Source: Ficedula albicollis (taxonomy: Eukaryota; Chordata; Aves; Passeriformes; Muscicapidae). Taken from it: a stretch of 64,000 nt of DNA. Below the pieces are notes generated by a model, which did not search any database, had not been told where the DNA came from, and worked only from the letters and a program-made list of their open reading frames with translations. The stretch covers positions 7,208,793-7,272,792 of the forward strand of contig NC_021676.1 in NCBI RefSeq assembly GCF_000247815.1. Reading direction: 5' to 3'. A program made the position numbers and the translations under genes. Positions 61,330-64,000 of this stretch are shown in pieces. Each line of letters starts with the position of its first letter. Position 1 is the stretch's first letter.

Positions 61330-64000
61330 TTTTCCCCTCGCTGGTTGCTCGCTTTGTACAGGAAATTTGAATATCCTGGCAAGGGCCAGCTTCCCAGGGC
61401 AGCCTCGCAGCGCTTTGGGAGCGGCAGTGATGGAGCAACATGCACAGCGCGGGGACTTTTCCCTCTGTAATTGATCCTATGTACAATATTTTTCCCGTAT
61501 GTGCATCAGGTATATAAAGACAATTTTTTTGCGTTTGGAGAGTGAGTTTTCCAAGGTTAAATCATTAATTGCTCTCCCCAAAAACCAGAAATTCTGCTTG
61601 TGTGTTGTATGCGTGTTAAGTGTAGGTGAGGGACCATCTGCCAAGTTTCATCATCTTCTGTTCTGAAGAAATCCAAAGAACTCACCAGCAACTGCAAGAG
61701 TCTGTATTTGGTTAATCGACTTTGGTGGGAAATACAGTAAAACTGAGCTGCTAATGCAGTAAACGTTTATTAAATATAAGAGGGAAGCTTTAAGTAATGC
61801 TTCAAGCAAACTGACCCAAATCTGAAAAGGAAAAAAAAAAGTCACTGTGCTTGTTATATTTTGGATTATTGTTCATCTGACCAAAAAAAGAAATAGGTTT
61901 TTTGTTTTTTTCCTGTTCTTAACGAATAAACTTTATAGGAATCGGGCTTCCAGATCTGACCCTTGTTGTTTAGAAGTGGATGAGATGACAATGCTAAAAC
62001 TTGGAAGTAACAAAAAGCATCATACTTTTCTTCTCCTCAGCAGTGTTGAGAAAAAAACTGTGGATCCTGGAATTTTACTGTGGATTTTACTGGTTTTCTG
62101 GAGTGCTGTAAGTTGAAGTCTTGTCCCGCAGGCCTTTCCGAGCACCCGGTGCCACTGACACCCCCGCCTCGGTAAACACAGCTGATCCTGCTGGTAACAA
62201 TGTTGGGCTCCAGTTTCGAACCGAGAGGAGTTAACGAATTCATTTTTGGCGTTACTTGAATCTGCCCTTTGTAGCTGCAGTTTGGTTTCGGGTGTTCGGC
62301 CCCACCTCGGAGCGCCTCGATGCCGTGTGGTTTAGGTTTAGCGCGGGGAAGGAAAACGTGCTGGGGTTTGTATGAACTGTGTGCTGCCTCCCTGACCCTT
62401 TTACGGGCAAATTAGTGAGGAAAAAAAATGATTTTTGATGAAGCGTGTGAGGAACGACCCAACTCTCACACGGCTTCCACAAGAACAGGGGGGAAATATA
62501 TTTTCTGTGTTTATTTTGTGAGTCCTGGCTGGGCAGAGCAGCGGGTTTGGGTGATGGGCAGATGCTCTGTGGGTGCATGAAATGAAATGAAAGTTCCCAC
62601 TGCTCGGGCTCCTTCCCAGCCACTTCTGCTCCCTGTCCTGCGAGGCAATTCCTGCCGGCAGCGGCGGAGTGGAGTCATGTGGTGGCTGTCGATCTGCCGG
62701 CAGCGGCGGAGTGGAGCCATGTGGTGGCTGTCGATCAAGACCCGCTCCGATCCCGGCTATTGGCCACATCTGTAAATATTCGGACATGACTTTTGTTTAA
62801 ACCTCGTCGTTCAAAAGGAGGCAGCAACGAAAGTGTTGGGATTTCTCAGAGCCAGGCAGATATGCAGTGTTCTGGTGGTGTTACTCACACCCTTATTCTC
62901 GTTTTGTCACCGTAGTTTTGCCTCGCTAATGAGTGTCTGGGACCTTCAGCTGTAATGAGATGATTTACTTTAGCCCTTTTGTAAAATAAGAAATGCTTTT
63001 TTTTCCCCAGTTGTTTCAAATGAGAACAATGACTTTAGGATTTGTTTGTGCATGTCTCCTAGAAAACTGTTGGATAGCAGAGCTGGGGTTTTTGTTCCCT
63101 TTTTTTTTCTTTCTATATATAGGAAATGCTTAATATTTACTTGTCTTTGAGTTCACCTAGCCCTGAAGTGTGTGGGTCAGTAAAGGCTCTGTATGCAAAT
63201 CTGTCCTGTCATGGGCTCCTATATTTATTTCCTTTCCTTTCCCATGGTGCTCCTTCTCACATTTTTTCCCTTCTCTTTTATTTCTGGTTAGTGTCAGTGA
63301 GGAGGGATGAGGTTGTATTTTAAGGGAATCCAGTATTTCAGAGGGAATTTGTTTTGGTTTTGTGTGTGTTAGGGATTGGAGCAGGGGGGGGGGGGGTTTT
63401 TTACTTAATTGCCCAATATACTTTGGCAAGCCGAAGTTGCATTGTTTTGTGAATTGCATTAATGGTTTTCTGCATGTTCAGATTCCCCAGTTATTTGGGG
63501 GATTTAATTAAACCTCTGTAGGTGGCTGGCTTATGTAGATGACAGGTAGAAGTTTCTATTTCTAGAAGGAGCTGGTGCACACACTGGGCGTGGAGCTCTT
63601 GGCAGCAGAAGGGCTGTTGCAGTGCTTTTGCATGGAGGTGGAGCTTTTGGGGCAGTTCTTCCCATGTTTGGGGTTACCAGTAAGCAGGACACCCCTGTTC
63701 CTGGCTCTAGTGGGGTGCTGCTTGGAAGTTGAAGGAATTCCTGGGGTGCTCCCTCTACCTGACAGTGAGAGAGGGCACTTGTGGTGCCACCACAAAAACA
63801 TCAACCCCCAAACAGCCTCTCTGCATCTTACCTCCTGTCCTAGGGCTGGTTTATCATCTAAACCAGCATAATTAAGATGTTTCATTTGCTTCGGGTCTGC
63901 CAGGACCGGTGAAGTTGTTCTTGCTGCTGTTTCAGGGAGGAAGGTGCTGGCCATGGATGTGCTCAATGGCTTTCCCACCTGCCCAGAGCTGCCCCTGGTT
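61330..64000. other. Unique sequence after the second CpG island, no recognised exon
   Basis: The part at 62100-62330 and 62640-62760 still contains CpGs, as first introns near CpG islands often do. I found no splice-flanked coding frame. A run of 12 G near 63385 is likely a genuine homopolymer. Confidence 0.45.
62652..62735 (+). repeat. 42-bp tandem duplication
   Basis: ctgccggcagcggcggagtg followed by gagtcatgtggtggctgtcg-type sequence occurs at 62652 and 62694 with one change (gtcatg/gccatg). It is CpG-rich and unexplained. Confidence 0.88.

Overview
This window looks like a vertebrate nuclear chromosome, most likely from a bird. Three observations support that. A 3' CR1 LINE fragment lies at about 1126-1580 (- strand), and a second CR1 3' end lies at about 34834-34962 (+). 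Interspersed repeats are otherwise sparse. The one gene I can recognise has short introns and occupies about 8 kb. There is no bacterial-style gene packing, and I saw no CRISPR array, rRNA or convincing tRNA.

Layout. (1) 1-3500: a G-only tract, a 43-bp minisatellite, the CR1 fragment, then unique AT-rich DNA. (2) About 3590-15705: a + strand gene of the FAM122/PABIR family, best matched to PABIR2 (FAM122B), an inhibitor of PP2A-B55 phosphatase. Nine coding exons (5883-13887) join in one frame and encode 245 residues plus the last base of a Ser codon. The first coding exon is missing because a 1753-bp G-only tract (3863-5615) sits in the middle of the CpG-island promoter. (3) About 15.7-59.5 kb: a long stretch with no coding gene I can recognise. 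It holds two recent tandem duplications (684 bp and 973 bp units), several minisatellites, a roughly 780-bp array of a perfect 8-bp repeat, a CpG-rich patch near 36.35-36.83 kb, a second CR1 end, one weak candidate exon on the - strand near 28.4-28.6 kb, and AT-rich non-repetitive blocks that could be regulatory. (4) About 59.5-61.15 kb: a second CpG island, again with a G-only tract (59676-61112) inside it, probably hiding the promoter and first exon of another gene. (5) 61.2-64 kb: T-rich tracts and CpG-containing unique DNA without recognisable exons.

The three long G-only tracts are the most important point for interpretation. I think they are assembly gaps (N) turned into G by a two-bit encoding, not biology. 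All long poly-Gly and poly-Pro reading frames across them are therefore spurious. I found no convincing undescribed gene system. The best leads are the hidden promoters/first exons, the homogeneous 8-bp satellite, the nested duplication at 47.8-50.1 kb and the - strand candidate exon.
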